Source: Allacma fusca (Eukaryota; Arthropoda; Collembola; Symphypleona; Sminthuridae). Taken from it: 64,000 nucleotides of DNA. The notes under the pieces are model-generated. The model did not search any database and was not told where the DNA came from. It saw only the letters and a list, made by a program, of their open reading frames with translations. A program made the position numbers and the translations under genes. This document shows positions 23,155 to 33,438 of the stretch, in pieces (the first letter of the stretch is position 1; each line of letters opens with the position of its first letter). The stretch covers positions 47,913,067 through 47,977,066 of the forward strand of contig OX359245.1 in assembly GCA_947179485.1 (NCBI GenBank), given 5' to 3'.

Positions 23155-23334
23155 TCCCGTCCCTTTATATACACGACCAAAAACCATGTCCCGTCCCGAA
23201 TATAATGGGGATAATTTTTTTGTCCCCGTCCCGTCCCGAATACGACATGGGGACAATTATTTTGTCCCCGGGGACGTCCCGTCCCGGTCCGTCCAGTGCC
23301 CTGACAGGACGTCCCTGTCCCCGGCAGAAGCTCT
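23155..23334. repeat. GTCCC-iterated element, right part
   Basis: Many TGTCCCGTCCCG and GGGGACA motifs up to about 23330, after which copy B resumes (GTTCAGCTGTGTAG aligns with copy A at about 6538). The ORF at 23063-23401 spans the hAT end, this motif array and host repeat, so it is spurious. Confidence 0.55.
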
Positions 23335-26248
23335 GTTCAGCTGTGTAGAAAACGTTACTGGATATATTTTTAAGGTTCCTGTTATTTATAAATCAAATTA
23401 AAATACTGACTTGTTCACATGATATTGTTCAAATGGGGCAATTCCCGACTTTGGAATTTTATTTATTGAAAAATTAAATTATTCATTTAAGCTTGAATTT
23501 TAGTGTAACTAAAAATTGACTTTATCCGAGCAAAAGTAGAGGGTAAATTGTTTATTCCCAGTCAAAATCTCAACTCTCTCAATTTCTTCAAGGACACTGA
23601 AAATCATTTGGTTTCATTTCTTTTTTTTGTTTCCTAAATTAAATACACTAAAAAAAAGTTCGATCCAAATTTCTTCTTAACATAGTTTACAAAATTCTGG
23701 TTACAGTTTTTAAACGCTAAATGATTTTAAACCGTACGAGCAGATAACTTCACCCAACTGGTTTCAGTATCAAATTTTACCCCATTGGCTAGACACTAGT
23801 CCATGCTTACAGAATTTGAGAATAGGGTAATAATTACAGTGAACCCTGAAGTAACACTGTACTAAAATCCGTAAATTGACCTCTGACCACACTCTTCCTG
23901 GTGTACTTTAAGAGATTCTTACCTTTTTTTCTTAAAACTCCTTTAAGGAAGCGCCGCAAAGCAAACCATAACGATGAGTGTTCTAATGTGCACATGCGTG
24001 AAACAAAAATCATCACTGATTGATACAAACAATTATTATTAATGTAATTATTATACCATATATGAGGTGAGATGAAAGTCCATTTTTTTCGAGATTCGTT
24101 TTGTTTTAAAATAAATTACTCTAAAGCAAGGGTGATTTATGGGTAAAATCCTAAAGGTCAGCGGAAGTGGGTAAATAATTCCGTCAATTTTTTCACCAGT
24201 AGAATTTTCAAAATAAACTTACCCCGGTTTTCATATCAACTTTTCATATGCACAAATTCCCAAAGGGGTGCCTTGAGATATTCTTGAAACCTGTGGTAGT
24301 AATTTTATTATTATTATTTTTATTTTATTTTATTATTGTTAGTTGGTAACAATTAACTAACAATAATAATAATTAGCACAATAATATATGGAAAATCTTT
24401 TGAGCCTAATATCATCCTTCTAAAACAAGAATGATTACAGTCTGGAATTGATAATGTGAAGCTGAATTGTTTAACTAAATAATGATTTCACGCTAATTTT
24501 CTAGATTAAATACTTTAAGCTATTTCCAGAATTGTTACAGGTGGAACATTTTCACGTATTTTCACGAGGTTGTAACAAAAAAATAGATGTACTGGAGTCG
24601 AAGCACAAACTTAAAAAAAAAAATTGCAGCTGGTAGAAGTCATCGAGTTTTATATATGTACAAAGTGTGCAACTCTGTTCTATATAGTTTTGAAGTAAAA
24701 ATTCGAATTTAAAATAATATAGACAATTTATTTAGCAGCGAATATTAAAAAATGGTATCTGCAGACAAACATTACAGTTTCTAAAGCGGTTTTCCGTAAT
24801 TCCTTCAGGATTTGGGTGTGCCGGGGTTTGAACTATAATTGATGTAGAAGGGTAATCTTTGAGAGTATGTTAAAATCCTGCCGAATAATTTATCATGTTA
24901 ATGTTAAGGTAACATTCCAAAATGTTTTTAGCGAATAATGCCACACCCTTGGTCCAAGTAAGAACCAAACGGGAATTATTTTGGGTTATCCCATATTTAA
25001 TTTTTTTGTAATATAGGAGTATGATTTTTAATTATTCAATTTCCATTAGGAGCAGCCACTGGCTTCAATTAATTATTTGTAACAATATTTTTACAAATAT
25101 TCTAGCTCACATTATGTTTGTATAGCAAATACGCCTTTTAAGCAAGAAATAATACCAGACCAGGCTAGGATTGAATGGCACAATATTGCCTCAAATAATG
25201 TAAAGTTAATTTGGGTATTATAAAACTGTTTATATTTTCAGAACCCAAGTATGCGACTCCTCTGGGGGTGTATATTATTTCTAACGGCGTGTTGTCTCCA
25301 AATATTTAAAAATACCCGAATCTTGGCTGGCAACACGCCCATGGACAATCACCTAGTAATATAAATGTGCTTCGAAATCCAGAATTTTTAAAATAATAAT
25401 TTGTAAATGTACAGAAATTTTGAATAAAAGTTTCGCAGAAATTCCAGCATTATTTTTTCTTTGTTTTGACAGTAATCTTTAACCCACACTCTCATTGACA
25501 GCTCCTCCATCTAAAAATGCCACAATGAGGATGACGCTCACTTAGCAAATTTTTTTCTCCAGATTTTAGCACTTTAAATTTACTTCCGCATTTCAACCTG
25601 TCTAAAACATGAACATCCGCTAAACTACAAATCTCAAATATCTCATCTGGAGCTCAATGTTTTTTGACACATTCATTGAATTTTTTCCTACTTTACTTGC
25701 GGGCATAACGTTTGTCATCAAAGAATCTTACACACTGGGGGGCTACTTGAACTAAGAAACATATGAACCGGCGTCGAATCATTGCTTTTAAAATTCCATT
25801 GGTACTTTCCGTGCATTTAAGTGTATTTAAAATGAAATTTACACTCAAAGTTTAACATGATAATGAATCACTGCTATTTAAAATTGTAAAGCTTATTTTT
25901 AGGGGAATTTGCAGGAAAATAGAGAAACCAAATTATTATGTTAAATACCATACTATAGGCTGGACTGGAATCAAGGGTTAAAATCATTTAAATCTAAGCT
26001 GCAAAGCTTGAAAGCTGGAAATTTTAAAGAAAGGCGTAAATCAATGATTATTGATTATTACTGTGATAATTGCTAACTTCCTGTGTAATTTAAAGGAGGG
26101 GTGTCAGTTGTGAGTCATTTTTTAATTGCAGGAACGTATTTTTGAAATAAAATAAATTAAAATATTTTACATTTAATTCCAAGTCACTGCAGTCATAATT
26201 GCGAGTAAATTTGTAAACATCTCAAAATAAATTTGCAGGGATGTGAGG
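23335..26248. repeat. Diverged repeat mosaic (copy B right part and other modules)
   Basis: 23335-23520 continues copy B. 23770-23990 matches 13545-13730 and 55288. 24995-25090 matches 13870-13965. 25281-25430 matches 55795-55950. 25750-25880 matches 13240-13360 and 44960-45070. 26080-26248 matches 43310-43600, where the young LTR element is absent. GGCGT boxes lie at 25286 and 25770. No gene seen. Confidence 0.55.
24330..24378. repeat. AT-rich perfect palindrome
   Basis: TTATTATTGTTAGTT and AACTAACAATAATAA flank a 10-base centre (GGTAACAATT), giving a 15-bp stem next to an ATT-rich microsatellite. It is probably a small cruciform-prone site with no other known role. Confidence 0.6.
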
Positions 26249-26762
26249 TGTAAGGATGTAAAATAAGATGTTAATTTAGAAGAGACGTTTTCCTTAGGAA
26301 GAACTCTCCACATCCTTATCTGAATATCTTTAACTATGGAAAATGTTAATAGCTAAGAAATGAGAGGATGAGTGTGTGCGGAGAGGACATTCTGGATTGA
26401 ATAGGGCAAGGGATAGGAACTAGCCTCTCTGGTTAGAAATATTTCAGTGTGTTATATTGAGACTGATCCTTACCTGTTATATTCCTAAGGGAAAAGTATT
26501 AGTTAATTATTATTTCAAGAATAAATATAAAATATATATTTAATCAAAAATCAAACATCAGTTTACCCCAAATTATTATACGCTCAATACACTCGTGTCA
26601 CTTAGACTGTATCTCTCATTAAGTGCTTTTTAGGGGAGTTTGTGAAAGGGCTCTCCGCATCTCTGTACTACATCCCTTATAAAGGTTCAGGATGTTTTAG
26701 GATTAGGTGAACATTTATTTAATTTAAGAACTTATTTAATCATCCTAAAATCCTACCTTTCA
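26249..26762 (+). repeat. 5' LTR
   Basis: It begins TGTAAGGATG and ends CCTACCTTTCA, with TG...CA termini. It matches 36001-36514 except T/A in AATGT(T/A)AATAG and G/A in AGTGT(G/A)TTAT. A TATAAA at 26678-26683 and AATAAA near 26519 are present. Their order is not the usual U3-R-U5 order, so the true start site is uncertain. A long imperfect stem (GGATGTTTTAGGAT with ATCCTAAAATCC) occupies the 3' end. Confidence 0.97.
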
Positions 26763-26763
26763 C

Positions 26764-26781
26764 TGGTGGAGCGTGCTTCTC
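26764..26781 (+). promoter_or_regulatory. Primer-binding site
   Basis: TGGTGGAGCGTGCTTCTC starts two bases after the 5' LTR. A TGG start complementary to a tRNA CCA tail is the usual primer site for minus-strand synthesis. I did not assign the tRNA. Confidence 0.7.
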
Positions 26782-27145
26782 AAGATCTCCGAGTGTTTAT
26801 TGTTGCGTGAACTTTTTACAACAATTATAGTGATTTCCAGATACGTTTCCATAGGAAATCTAACATTTATATCCAAAGACAGTAGTGTACATAGTGAGAG
26901 CATCCATCTTGGATCTGCCATGCCGCATCTTCCCTAATCTCATCTTCGGCGTGGACATCTCACGAGTTTTCTCTAGTGCGCAAACGCGTATTCAGTACTC
27001 TTAAATTCCCTCATCCAGAATACTCATCTTCCCCTGTGCTGATCAAAGTGCACTTACCACACTGATAGACATTCGCAATTTGGCAGTGATTCAGTAACTT
27101 TCATTTAAAATACATTATTCCTTATAGTGACTATTACTGTGACCC
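26782..27145 (+). other. 5' leader of the young element
   Basis: About 360 bases with several stop codons and no ORF, ending at the gag ATG in the context GACCCATGGG. This is where an RNA packaging signal would lie, but no specific structure is evident by eye. Confidence 0.5.
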
Positions 27146-28762
27146 ATGGGTGACTCAGACGCAGAAACTGAGGATTCCACTAAGGAAGTTCAACAAACAC
27201 AATCTTGTGAAATAACTTTAGAACAGAAACGAAGTGAAATTGTGGAACAAATTAAAAACTATAGATTAGCTGGTGGAAATACTAGTTTTACAACTTTTCA
27301 TGATCCGTTCATTCCTTCACAAAAATCCACTATGGATACTGGCTTTGGACCGGGAACAACTTTACCGGGCTTTACTCATCCCACTACCTTGGACTATAGT
27401 CATCTCAACCCACAACCAGTTGAAGTCCAGGACACTGTGGAACTCTGGAAGAAGAAATTTCAGGCCCTGGAAGAAGACTTCAAAAGCGTTTTAAATAAAT
27501 TCAAGACCGAGATGAAATCTACTTCCAGAGGAGATCGACCCGTGCATATCTCATCTTCTGACGAGGAGGAGGAAAACCAGAACCAGGATCAACAGACATC
27601 CCTGACAACCTTGGATCAGCAAAAGCGACTGTTTAAGGTATTTAAAGATCGCATTATTATTTATGAAATCTCATCTGATGCGGAACTATACGCTGATACA
27701 TTCAATGCGGAAGCTCAAGAATTAGGTTTAGAGCCTAGTTACATAATTCCGTTATTACACCAATTCTTCAAAAACTCTAAATCTCTCGAGGTAGTATCAT
27801 GGTTCGAAAGTATTGAATTTTCCTTAAGGGAATGGCGTAATTCTCGAAAAAGACCTTACACTATTTTGGATGAATTCTTTAGTGAATTTATCGAACATTT
27901 TAAAAATGATCATAAAGCTGATAGAGCTGAGGCTAAACTTGAAATTTATAAATTTGACTCTACTAAGCCTGTCTCTAAATTCATCTCAGAATTGAATTCT
28001 TTACTGTCACAAATTGATGGTAAAATGACTATAAAGACTAAAGTTAACCGAATGATCCGCAAGTTGCCGTACTCAATTAGCCGATTCATACAGGAACCCC
28101 ATAAAGCTAATTTTTCGATTTTTTCGGCACGACTTGAAACTATTCTTGAAGGTGAAAAGACTTTGATTTCACAACCTTCATCAACCTCTGCTACAATTAC
28201 TCCTAATATTGCACCCGTACTCCCTAAGGGAGATCTTTTGGCAAAAACTGCTGAAAGCAAAAAAGATGACAATGCTTCTACTAAAGTTAAAAACTTCAAG
28301 CAATTTACGCCGAGTTGCCAAATATGTTCCAAACCGGGGCATATTGCGTCAAAATGTTACAGTCGTTACAAACAAGACAACAACAATACTGGCAACAATT
28401 CTGGTCGAGGTCAACAATCCAATATGGGCAATAGGGGACATCCAAATAATTCCAACAATGGAAGAGGCAATAATCATAACAACAATGCCAATTATGGAAG
28501 GACTTTCCATAATTCAGGATTTAGAGGAAATTCCCGAGGAAATTTCCGTGGTCATAATTATCGAGACAACGATAATTCCAACAATTACAACAACAATGGT
28601 ACTTACTACAACAGTAGCTACCGCAACAATGGGCAACCCAACAATGGACCCAACAATGGAAATTTATTGAACAATTTCCTACAATTAGTAGCCAATTCTA
28701 CTAATCAACGTTCTTCAGGACAAAATCAATCACAAATCAACAATCAAGATACTTTAAACTAA
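27146..28762 (+). CDS. gag: Gag polyprotein (538 aa)
   Basis: It starts at ATG 27146 in a good context and ends TAA 28760-28762. The N-terminal 150 residues are acidic and Ser/Gln-rich. Residues about 160-320 form the charged, helical region expected of a capsid domain. A zinc knuckle of the CX2CX4HX4C type sits at C391, C394, H399 and C404. It is followed by about 130 residues of Asn/Gly/Arg/Gln-rich tail that should bind RNA. Gag assembles the particle in which reverse transcription takes place. The tail resembles that of element 1. The frame ends on a slippery site that gives access to pol. Confidence 0.93.
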   Translation: MGDSDAETEDSTKEVQQTQSCEITLEQKRSEIVEQIKNYRLAGGNTSFTTFHDPFIPSQKSTMDTGFGPGTTLPGFTHPTTLDYSHLNPQPVEVQDTVELWKKKFQALEEDFKSVLNKFKTEMKSTSRGDRPVHISSSDEEEENQNQDQQTSLTTLDQQKRLFKVFKDRIIIYEISSDAELYADTFNAEAQELGLEPSYIIPLLHQFFKNSKSLEVVSWFESIEFSLREWRNSRKRPYTILDEFFSEFIEHFKNDHKADRAEAKLEIYKFDSTKPVSKFISELNSLLSQIDGKMTIKTKVNRMIRKLPYSISRFIQEPHKANFSIFSARLETILEGEKTLISQPSSTSATITPNIAPVLPKGDLLAKTAESKKDDNASTKVKNFKQFTPSCQICSKPGHIASKCYSRYKQDNNNTGNNSGRGQQSNMGNRGHPNNSNNGRGNNHNNNANYGRTFHNSGFRGNSRGNFRGHNYRDNDNSNNYNNNGTYYNSSYRNNGQPNNGPNNGNLLNNFLQLVANSTNQRSSGQNQSQINNQDTLN

Positions 28763-31700
28763 TTAGTCAGATTCCGCGGGGAAATCTGACTGATGGTTTA
28801 ACAACTGTAAATACTTCTACAAATGGCAATTCACAAATTACACAGTCTACAACAATTAATTCAACTTCACCTCAACTTTCCAAAGGAATGAATAAAGTCA
28901 AAGTCATGAAGACTCAGGTACAAGAAGATGTCCTTTCTCAAGTTACCCCTGACTCAGTGGTATTATCAGACACTTCCTCTGTTCTGAACAATGACTTCAT
29001 CTCAACTCAACATGATCAATTCTCAGAGACAGACGTCCGTTTCCATCTCAAGATTTTTGGAAATAACTTCACAGTTGAGGCATTGTGCGATGATGGAGCT
29101 GGTATTTCTACTATTTCTCCTTCATGCGTACACAACATTCAGCAAAATAATCCTCAAGGGATTAAACTTCATCTACATCATGACAAATCCATAACTCAAA
29201 CTGTCTCGAACTCTCCAATTATTTACAATAAGACTGCTACCATACATTATTATATTAATGACATTTTACATTCACATCAATTCGCAGTTATCCCCAAGTC
29301 AAATACTTTATTGTTACTTGGTGGTGATTTCTTACGTAAACATCGAGCCATTGTTAATCATGGTACACTTACAGCAACAATGTTACCAGAAATCCATCTT
29401 GACAACAATCTCAACAATGACGACAACAACTCAACAATTTCCTCAGGAAACTCAGACTTACCTTCCAATACTTCTACATCAACTACAACTAATTCAAATT
29501 ACACTCATCCCAAGATTCGAAGGATGAATACGGTCCGTACCACACGTCCTTATGAGCTTCTTCCGAGGTCTTGGACGCGTGTAGACGTGAAGTCAACTGA
29601 CAGCTTCACGGGAAATGTCCTCATTTCCCCCAACCGGACTTTAAGGAAGGATTTACTCTTTGGAGATATCGTCTGTCCTATGGAGGATGGAGATTCCTAT
29701 ACTTTGGTATGGAATCCATCAAGAAGACCAACAAGACTTCAAACCCTCCGCCGGTTTGCTACCTTCGACCAATTCAATGGTGTCGAGGTCGGAGCGGGTG
29801 ATTGTCCGGAGACGCGGCAATCACCTAGGAAGACTCTTGACCCATTGCAATCGAAGGATTGCAATTTCGGTCCCACGTTAAGTGAGGGACAGAAGAAAGA
29901 ACTGTTGGACATCGTCAACAATTACAGGAATTGTTTCGCTAAGGACGACACGGAGTTTGGCTGTGTCAATTACAAGTATGTAACAATTGACACAGGGGAT
30001 TCCAAACCCGTATACACTCCGCAATATAGGCTCTCCTTCACCGAGCAGCAGGAGTTACGGGAGTTGGTACAACTCCATATCAAGCAAGGAATCGTTTCTC
30101 CCTGCGATTCCCCATGGAACAACCCAGTTCTTTTAGTGATGAAGGCTGATGGGACCAAGAGGTACGTGCTTGACTTGAGACGTTTCAACAAGCACGTCGT
30201 CAAGAATACGTATCCTCTTCCCATTCCCCAGGACCAATTCGATCGGCTTCATGGGGCAAAATGGTTCATCTCTTTAGATGCCATTCAGGGATTTCTTCAG
30301 CGGATGTTGGACGCCAAATCCAGGCTGAAGATGGCTTTCACTACTCCGGATGGGAAGTTCTGCATGAACCGGCTTCCATTCGGATTTATTAATCCCCCGG
30401 GAGAATTCCAGAATATGATGGACGATATTCTTGGAGTTCTCCGGTACACCATAGTCTCAGTGTACATCGATGATGTACTGGTATATGCGGGGACCTTTGA
30501 AGAACTTCTGAGGCGCTTCGTATTGGTCCTCCAGCGAGCACAACAGTTTGGACTGATGTTCAAACTGAAGAAGTGCAAGTTCGGATTCCAGGAGATAGAG
30601 TTTTTGGGACTCCGGATCAGTGCCGATGGCAAGGCACCGATCCCCCTTAAACTGGAACCCATCCTAAATATGGAACCCTGCACGGACTTGGCTTCCCTCA
30701 GAAGATTCCTGGGAAAAACGGAATGGTACCGACATTTCATAAAGGACTACGCATCAATCGCAAGACCTTTAAATGATCTCCGCAAAAAGGGAGTACCATT
30801 TAAATGGTCTGAGGAATGCGATACTGCCTTTAGACAGTTGAAACAGGCATTAATGACAGCACCAGTATTGCAGTTTTTCAATACTGATGCTGACCTTTAT
30901 TTATATACAGATGCAAGCTCTTTTGCTATAGGTGCTATCTTACACCAGTCCTCAGATGGGAAGAAACTCCATCCCATCCATTATGCTTCCAGAAACCTCA
31001 CAGAGGCCGAGAAGAAATGGGACGCCCGAGAGAGAGAAGCTCTTGCGATTGTTTGGGGCCTGGAGAAGTTTAGACAATATGTGTATGGCCGCCATATACA
31101 TATACGCACGGACCATCACAGTCCACAATACCTTCAGAGTATAAAGGATCCCCATAACAGAATTGCAAGATGGGCTATGATTCTCGCAGCCCAGCCTCAT
31201 ACTATTGAACATGTCAAAGGTTCAAAAATGGCACATGTGGATTGGCTGTCTCGAGCCGTCATCCGCAGACTTCGGACAACTTTAGTCGACTCGACTGAAG
31301 AGGAAATAGGTGCCGAAGACATGGTCATAAATACTACAGTTGGTGGTAATGTTCAGTTATTCAAGACTAAGCAATATAAAGATGAGTTCCTCAGGAACAT
31401 TATTATGATTTTAAATAAGAGTGGTGATCATATTAGTGACCCGCCACATATTTTTGGAACTAATTATGCTTTAATACATGGACTCCTCTATAGACTTGAC
31501 AAAGGTAATACTCCTAATCCGTGGAAATTAGTTATTCCTAAAGATATGCGTGCGACAATATTAAAACTTGTACATGAAGACCCTACAACAGTTCACGCTT
31601 CGATTTATAAGACTTATTCAGTTTTACACATGCGTTATTATTGGAAGAATATGTTCCGTGACGTACAAAAGTTTCTAATGTCTTGTGAACTCTGTCAAAT

Positions 31701-33438
31701 ACATAATCCACGTAATGCGACAGCGGTGGGGCAACGTAAGACTTTACCTCCGCCGGCACAAGCACTTTCCAGAGTAGCTTTAGACTATATCGGCCCTCTT
31801 GATACGACAAGCCGAGGTAACAAGTATGCACTTGTTATGATTGACTATACCACACGTTATGTTTTTGCTTTACCCAGCCGAACTGCAACAGCTAATGACT
31901 CAGTTAGACTCTTAAATAATGCAATAGTGTCGGTGCATCATTGTCCGCGTGAAATTGTCACGGACGGTGGTACTCATTTCACGGGTAAAGACTTTACTGA
32001 CTATCTAAAATCTAACGGAATCAAACACATCGTTGTTATGCCAAATAGCCCACAATCTAACGGGTTAGTTGAACGTCAAAATCGTACTCTAAAAAGTTTC
32101 CTAAGAAAATATATTGAAAAAGACTTTTCAAAATGGGATATATTATTACCCTTAGCTGTTCGAAGCCATAACTTTCACGTTAATCAAGGAACTAGTTATT
32201 CCCCATATTACTTATTTCATGGTCGTGACCCTGTCACGAAATTTGACCTAATTACCCCAGTATTGAGTTCAGACAACTTTAAATCCCCAGAGGAAATTCA
32301 ACAAGATCTGTCACTAGCGACGGAAAAAGCTGTTGAACTTACCAAGAAACAACAACAACTTCGAGATGCAAATTACAATGCTAACAAGACCGTACATAAT
32401 TATAAAGTTGGTGATTTAATTGTGTTGAAAATACAAGATGGACCCAAACTTGGGCCAAAATGGTCATCTCTATATGAAATAGTGAAAATCCTGGGTAATT
32501 CTTCATTCGAAGTAAAACCGCTAATTACAGCTCAAGGACAAAGAAATCGGCATGTTCATGTCGCAAATATGAAACCTTATATAAGTCCTGAACCTTGGTG
32601 CGTGTCATATGAACCTTTAACTTTTCCCTCAGGAATTGACTTTAGTGAAAATGACAGTATGTGGAATTGCCAAGGCTCAGTGTTTCAAACTCCGTTTTAC
32701 CAACCCAGAACTTATAATAATTCCAACAGGAATTTTACATATAGTGAATCATTGAATTCCGATAGTAGTAGTGGTACTTACTTTGATGGCACAAGAGGAA
32801 ATAGCCTGATCAACTCTTTCCTTCCAAATCCAACATCGCATCCCACTAACTATACACATCACAGCCATACTGATAATGAAAGGGCCCGTTCACACAGTAT
32901 GTGTACCAGAAGTATGAATTCTACTTCCTATTATTCTTCTAACATGAGTACACTTGGTGAGCCTAGTACTTCTCGCCAGTACAATCTAAATAACATCCGA
33001 CATAGACCTTCTTCTTCAAGAATTGTATCTGATTCAAATACTTATAATAATCGTTCAAATCAAAGACATTATACTCAGGAAAATAACTTAAGTATTATTC
33101 CAGAGGAGCATTTAACTCCTCCAAATATAATTCCCACGATGGAATTTCAGAGTAACTCTTATGCGCAAAGTGCTACTCATCAACCGGAATCGGTTCCTAG
33201 AATAAATTCAGGCCCGTTCCGTAATACACGTAGTAAGCGGACAATTACTGAATTTAATTTGTTACCTGCTACAAAAAGAACCAGAAGAGTTCTTAATCCT
33301 CTTGACACGGTCTCATCGCAAGAAATAATAAGTTCTGCTGAACCAGTGCAAGAAGAAATAAATAATATCAAAATACTAATTCCTCTGATTCTCCAAATAC
33401 CAAATCACCGTCTATTAAATCTGTGGACAGTGATATAA
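28705..33438 (+). CDS. pol: Pol polyprotein: protease, RT, RNase H, integrase, long C-terminal tail
   Basis: The frame is open from 28705 and overlaps gag by 58 bases; the first ATG is 28888. Residues are counted from that ATG. Protease is at D68-D-G-A (unusual second Asp where Ser or Thr is common). RT has the motif A aspartate at 464, PFGFINPPGEFQ, and YIDD at 526-529. RNase H has D675, an EREALAIV block and a TDHH motif. Integrase has an HHCC module ending CELC, then D966, D1026 and E1062, a DD35E core. After a KPYISPEPW segment, the last 270 or so residues are Ser/Asn/Thr-rich and disordered. The final 20 or so residues turn hydrophobic just where a -1 frame with the same Ser/Asn-rich character opens, suggesting a frame change near 33366. 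TAA is at 33436-33438. Confidence 0.93.
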   Translation, partial: STFFRTKSITNQQSRYFKLISQIPRGNLTDGLTTVNTSTNGNSQITQSTTINSTSPQLSKGMNKVKVMKTQVQEDVLSQVTPDSVVLSDTSSVLNNDFISTQHDQFSETDVRFHLKIFGNNFTVEALCDDGAGISTISPSCVHNIQQNNPQGIKLHLHHDKSITQTVSNSPIIYNKTATIHYYINDILHSHQFAVIPKSNTLLLLGGDFLRKHRAIVNHGTLTATMLPEIHLDNNLNNDDNNSTISSGNSDLPSNTSTSTTTNSNYTHPKIRRMNTVRTTRPYELLPRSWTRVDVKSTDSFTGNVLISPNRTLRKDLLFGDIVCPMEDGDSYTLVWNPSRRPTRLQTLRRFATFDQFNGVEVGAGDCPETRQSPRKTLDPLQSKDCNFGPTLSEGQKKELLDIVNNYRNCFAKDDTEFGCVNYKYVTIDTGDSKPVYTPQYRLSFTEQQELRELVQLHIKQGIVSPCDSPWNNPVLLVMKADGTKRYVLDLRRFNKHVVKNTYPLPIPQDQFDRLHGAKWFISLDAIQGFLQRMLDAKSRLKMAFTTPDGKFCMNRLPFGFINPPGEFQNMMDDILGVLRYTIVSVYIDDVLVYAGTFEELLRRFVLVLQRAQQFGLMFKLKKCKFGFQEIEFLGLRISADGKAPIPLKLEPILNMEPCTDLASLRRFLGKTEWYRHFIKDYASIARPLNDLRKKGVPFKWSEECDTAFRQLKQALMTAPVLQFFNTDADLYLYTDASSFAIGAILHQSSDGKKLHPIHYASRNLTEAEKKWDAREREALAIVWGLEKFRQYVYGRHIHIRTDHHSPQYLQSIKDPHNRIARWAMILAAQPHTIEHVKGSKMAHVDWLSRAVIRRLRTTLVDSTEEEIGAEDMVINTTVGGNVQLFKTKQYKDEFLRNIIMILNKSGDHISDPPHIFGTNYALIHGLLYRLDKGNTPNPWKLVIPKDMRATILKLVHEDPTTVHASIYKTYSVLHMRYYWKNMFRDVQKFLMSCELCQIHNPRNATAVGQRKTLPPPAQALSRVALDYIGPLDTTSRGNKYALVMIDYTTRYVFALPSRTATANDSVRLLNNAIVSVHHCPREIVTDGGTHFTGKDFTDYLKSNGIKHIVVMPNSPQSNGLVERQNRTLKSFLRKYIEKDFSKWDILLPLAVRSHNFHVNQGTSYSPYYLFHGRDPVTKFDLITPVLSSDNFKSPEEIQQDLSLATEKAVELTKKQQQLRDANYNANKTVHNYKVGDLIVLKIQDGPKLGPKWSSLYEIVKILGNSSFEVKPLITAQGQRNRHVHVANMKPYISPEPWCVSYEPLTFPSGIDFSENDSMWNCQGSVFQTPFYQPRTYNNSNRNFTYSESLNSDSSSGTYFDGTRGNSLINSFLPNPTSHPTNYTHHSHTDNERARSHSMCTRSMNSTSYYSSNMSTLGEPSTSRQYNLNNIRHRPSSSRIVSDSNTYNNRSNQRHYTQENNLSIIPEEHLTPPNIIPTMEFQSNSYAQSATHQPESVPRINSGPFRNTRSKRTITEFNLLPATKRTRRVLNPLDTVSSQEIISSAEPVQEEINNIKILIPLILQIPNHRLLNLWTVI
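28753..28791 (+). promoter_or_regulatory. -1 ribosomal frameshift signal at gag/pol (young element)
   Basis: TTTAAAC (28753-28759) reads T-TTA-AAC in the gag frame, a canonical -1 slippery heptamer, with the gag stop TAA immediately after. Five bases later a stem-loop begins: AGTCAGATTCC (28765-28775) pairs with GGAAATCTGACT (28780-28791) with one bulged A and a four-base loop. The pol frame is -1 and open from 28705, so slippage here leads directly into Pol. Confidence 0.85.

Noticed and set aside
23063-23401. 112-residue ORF with Pro/Arg-rich sequence
   Set aside because: It crosses a transposon border, an iterated motif and host repeat, so it cannot be one gene.
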